From: Leguminivora glycinivorella
Taxonomy: Eukaryota; Arthropoda; Insecta; Lepidoptera; Tortricidae
Direction: 5' to 3'
Assembly (NCBI RefSeq): GCF_023078275.1
Contig: NC_062976.1
Coordinates: 4,278,001 to 4,342,000, forward strand
DNA: 64,000 bases
Both the position numbers and the translations under genes were made by a program. Below, piece by piece: positions 62,440 to 64,000 of the stretch. Position 1 is the first letter of the stretch. Every line of letters begins with the position of its first letter. The notes under the pieces are model-generated. The model was given only the letters and a program-made list of their open reading frames with translations. It searched no databases and was not told the origin of the DNA.

Positions 62440-62660
62440 GCGGTAACGCACCGCCAGTTTTGGCGGCGCGGCGACGCGCCGCAAAAATTCTGCGTTGCGG
62501 TGCCGCGCCGCGAGTTTTGCGGTGCGTCGACGCACCGCGAGTTCTTGCGTCGCGGTGCCGCGCCGCAGATTTCCTGCCGCAAAAACTGGCGGCGCGGCAA
62601 CGCAACGCAGAATTTTTGCGGTGCGTCGCCGCAACGCGCCCATGTGGCCAGGCCCTATGG
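62440..62660. repeat. Very GC-rich mosaic island (GCGGCGCGGCGACGCGCCGC)
   Basis: Permutations of TGCGGTGCGTCGACGCACCGC and TTTTTGCGGCG in both orientations. The right edge is GCGCCCATGTGGCCAGGCCCT. All six frames are open by base composition (Arg/Ala-rich), which is not evidence of coding. Confidence 0.65.
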
Positions 62661-62849
62661 AATGCATATAGACTTACTGCGTTTTAACTTTGAGGAACAA
62701 CGTGAGATACAAGATTTTTTAAAAGTAGTGACGATATATATTATGTTATTAGCTCAGCATCAGCAACAAGAATATGAGTAAAAAAAGTGCAAAAAGTATG
62801 TGAGGTCGTGACCCTTATGTATAGACAATAAAGTCCTGTGTACATATTT

Positions 62850-63105
62850 TTAACCCCCGACGCAAAACGACGGGGTATTGAGTTTGACGTGTCTGTCTGT
62901 TTGTCTGTCTGTCTGTCTGACTGACTGTCTGTCTTTGTGTCTGTCTGTGGCATCGTAGCTCCCAAACGGATGAACCGATTTAGATTTAGTTTTTTTTGTT
63001 TGCAAGCTGAATTAGTAGGGAGTGTTCTTAGCCATGGTTCATGAAAATTGGTCCACTAATGTCAGGGGTTTTTTCAAAATTTTATTTTTGTGGTTAGGAT
63101 ATTAT
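62850..63105 (+). mobile_element. R1 element
   Basis: TTTTAACCCCCGACGCAAAA to TTTTTGTGGTTAGGATATT, with a short mixed GTCT/GACT run. Confidence 0.75.
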
Positions 63106-63169
63106 GATTTCAAATGTATCTATATTCTTATTGCTGACTGTAATTGAGGGAAGGCATGAAAAGGTTCAG

Positions 63170-63250
63170 GAGACCTCCGTGGCTCAGTTGATCGGAGTGG
63201 CTGGGCCGGCAATCCAGAAGATCGCAGGTTCGAATCCTGCTGGAAATCTG
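63170..63250 (+). tRNA. tRNA-like repeat, imperfect acceptor
   Basis: D arm GTGGCTCAGTTGATCGGAGT, anticodon stem CTGGG/TCCAG with loop CCGGCAA (would be GGC), T arm GCAGGTTCGAATCCTGC. The acceptor stem does not pair well. TTTTTTTCCACTTTT follows, as at 4411-4424. A member of the same tRNA-derived class. Confidence 0.45.
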
Positions 63251-63348
63251 TTTTTTTCCACTTTTCCTTTATTAAAAATATAACTATTTACACTGTACAT
63301 TTACTCGTATGTTGTTTTGTTATGCAATATGTGTTTGAGTTATGCAAT

Positions 63349-63548
63349 AAGGTACAGCGGGGCAAACCTCGTAATCCATTTTTTCCCTTATTACACTATG
63401 ATGTTGAGTTCTACATGTATCCATCTGAACACGCCTACTATATATAACCGGTGGACACTATTTAATAATGCAAACATTGTAAAACATGGAAAGAATGGAT
63501 GTTACATTTGCCTCACAGTCGAGATTTGCTCCGCTGCTGTAGGTACTT
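63349..63548. mobile_element. MITE, AAGGTACAGCGGGGCAAA family, degraded ends
   Basis: AAGGTACAGCGGGGCAAACC on the left and GAGATTTGCTCCGCTGCTGT on the right; the interior GTTGAGTTCTACATGTATCC matches 7798-8011. Confidence 0.75.
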
Positions 63549-63884
63549 TATCTTAAAATTTTTGTGGTAGGTATATTCTTGTCACAAATCATCCCTTCAT
63601 CGTAAACAAAGGGCTGGAAACAATCATAAACATAACAATATGTAGTGTAGACATAAACCGGGTTGTCCATTTGCTCCTCGGCCCTGATGGAAGGATCCAG
63701 CATATTGTCACGAATAATATATTATACAGTATTTTGACTTCGTAGATATGTAAAGTTAGGCAAAGATTTCTTGTCGACAATTTCAAGTTTGAATTGGCAT
63801 GTTTAGGAGTCTTGAGCTTCATGCCAAACGGTAATTATGCACTAAATAATATTATAATTAAAAGAAACCACCTAATTATTGAAA

Positions 63885-63985
63885 GACAAAATATCTATGC
63901 TCATTATACAAAGAATTACCCTTCCCGGGATTCTAACCTAGTATAAGAGTCTTCGCAAGCTGGGTCACTACTTGCTGCACACGGC
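63885..63985 (-). mobile_element. S2 SINE head, decayed
   Basis: AATATCTATGCTCATTATAC, TTACCCTTCCCGGGATTCTA and GCTGGGTCACTACTTGCTGC match S2 at reduced identity. Confidence 0.5.
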
Positions 63986-64000
63986 AAAAAGTTGCTTAAA

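Noticed and set aside
62384..62781. Overlapping Arg/Ala-rich frames in all phases
   Set aside because: GC-rich motif mosaic without codon preference; openness on both strands shows a composition effect.

Overview
The window looks like nuclear DNA of a moth or butterfly (Lepidoptera). The evidence is TTAGG-type telomeric motifs, many tRNA-derived SINEs, GTCY/GACA-microsatellite elements, repeats beginning near CCCGCGGCTTCG and ending TATTAGTATGGAT, and short GT..AG introns. The genus cannot be told from this. There is no operon-like gene order. Most of the 64 kb is transposable elements, often nested two or three deep, separated by AT-rich DNA in which I recognise nothing.

Family labels used below. 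R1: elements of about 250 bp with an inner GACA/GTCT microsatellite. R2: elements of about 550-600 bp with a GTCC microsatellite. R3: 430-bp elements beginning AGTTATTTGTTATAC with a strong inner hairpin. M1: 250-bp MITEs ending CACTGAGAGAAA. M2: 137-bp palindromic MITEs. M3: MITEs with ends GGCCGTTTTCACATTATCC. M4: elements with TTAAGAC ends. S1: SINE with a tRNA-Lys-like head. S2: a second tRNA-derived SINE. S3: SINE with a TGTA-repeat tail. S4: a 140-bp retroposed repeat. L1: elements from CCCGCGGCTTCG to TATTAGTATGGAT.

Layout. 0.5-13 kb: LINE 3' end, R and S elements, a tRNA-like cloverleaf (4335-4407), a TTAGG-containing minisatellite inside an inverted-arm element (5.7-6.7 kb), and a triple nest at 11.2-12.2 kb. 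13.5-18.4 kb: MITE clusters, including one M3 element nested inside another MITE. 18.5-20.3 kb: a Penelope-like element (PLE) with reverse transcriptase, GIY-YIG endonuclease, a hammerhead ribozyme, an inner TATA/initiator promoter, inverted repeats, a 3' tail and a 12-bp target duplication. 20.5-34 kb: nested SINEs and MITEs, including a 2.07-kb element with 32-bp terminal repeats. 35.3-40 kb: a miniature non-coding copy of the PLE architecture (35845-36171) and an inverted pair of two-exon small-gene-like blocks (37.07-37.48 kb, and 39.05-39.44 kb on the minus strand). 41.3 kb: one BED zinc-finger exon. 47.9-50.5 kb: the best host gene, a two-exon F-box protein on the minus strand whose second exon carries an 828-bp tandem duplication. 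51-64 kb: more MITEs, SINEs, a self-nested R3 pair, and GC-rich short-motif mosaic islands.

The clearest functional unit is the PLE: promoter, ribozyme, reverse transcriptase and endonuclease form one retrotransposition module, although this copy is 5'-truncated and frameshifted near its C-terminus. The F-box protein would act in ubiquitin-ligase substrate choice. Identity statements rest on visual pattern recognition; no database search was run.
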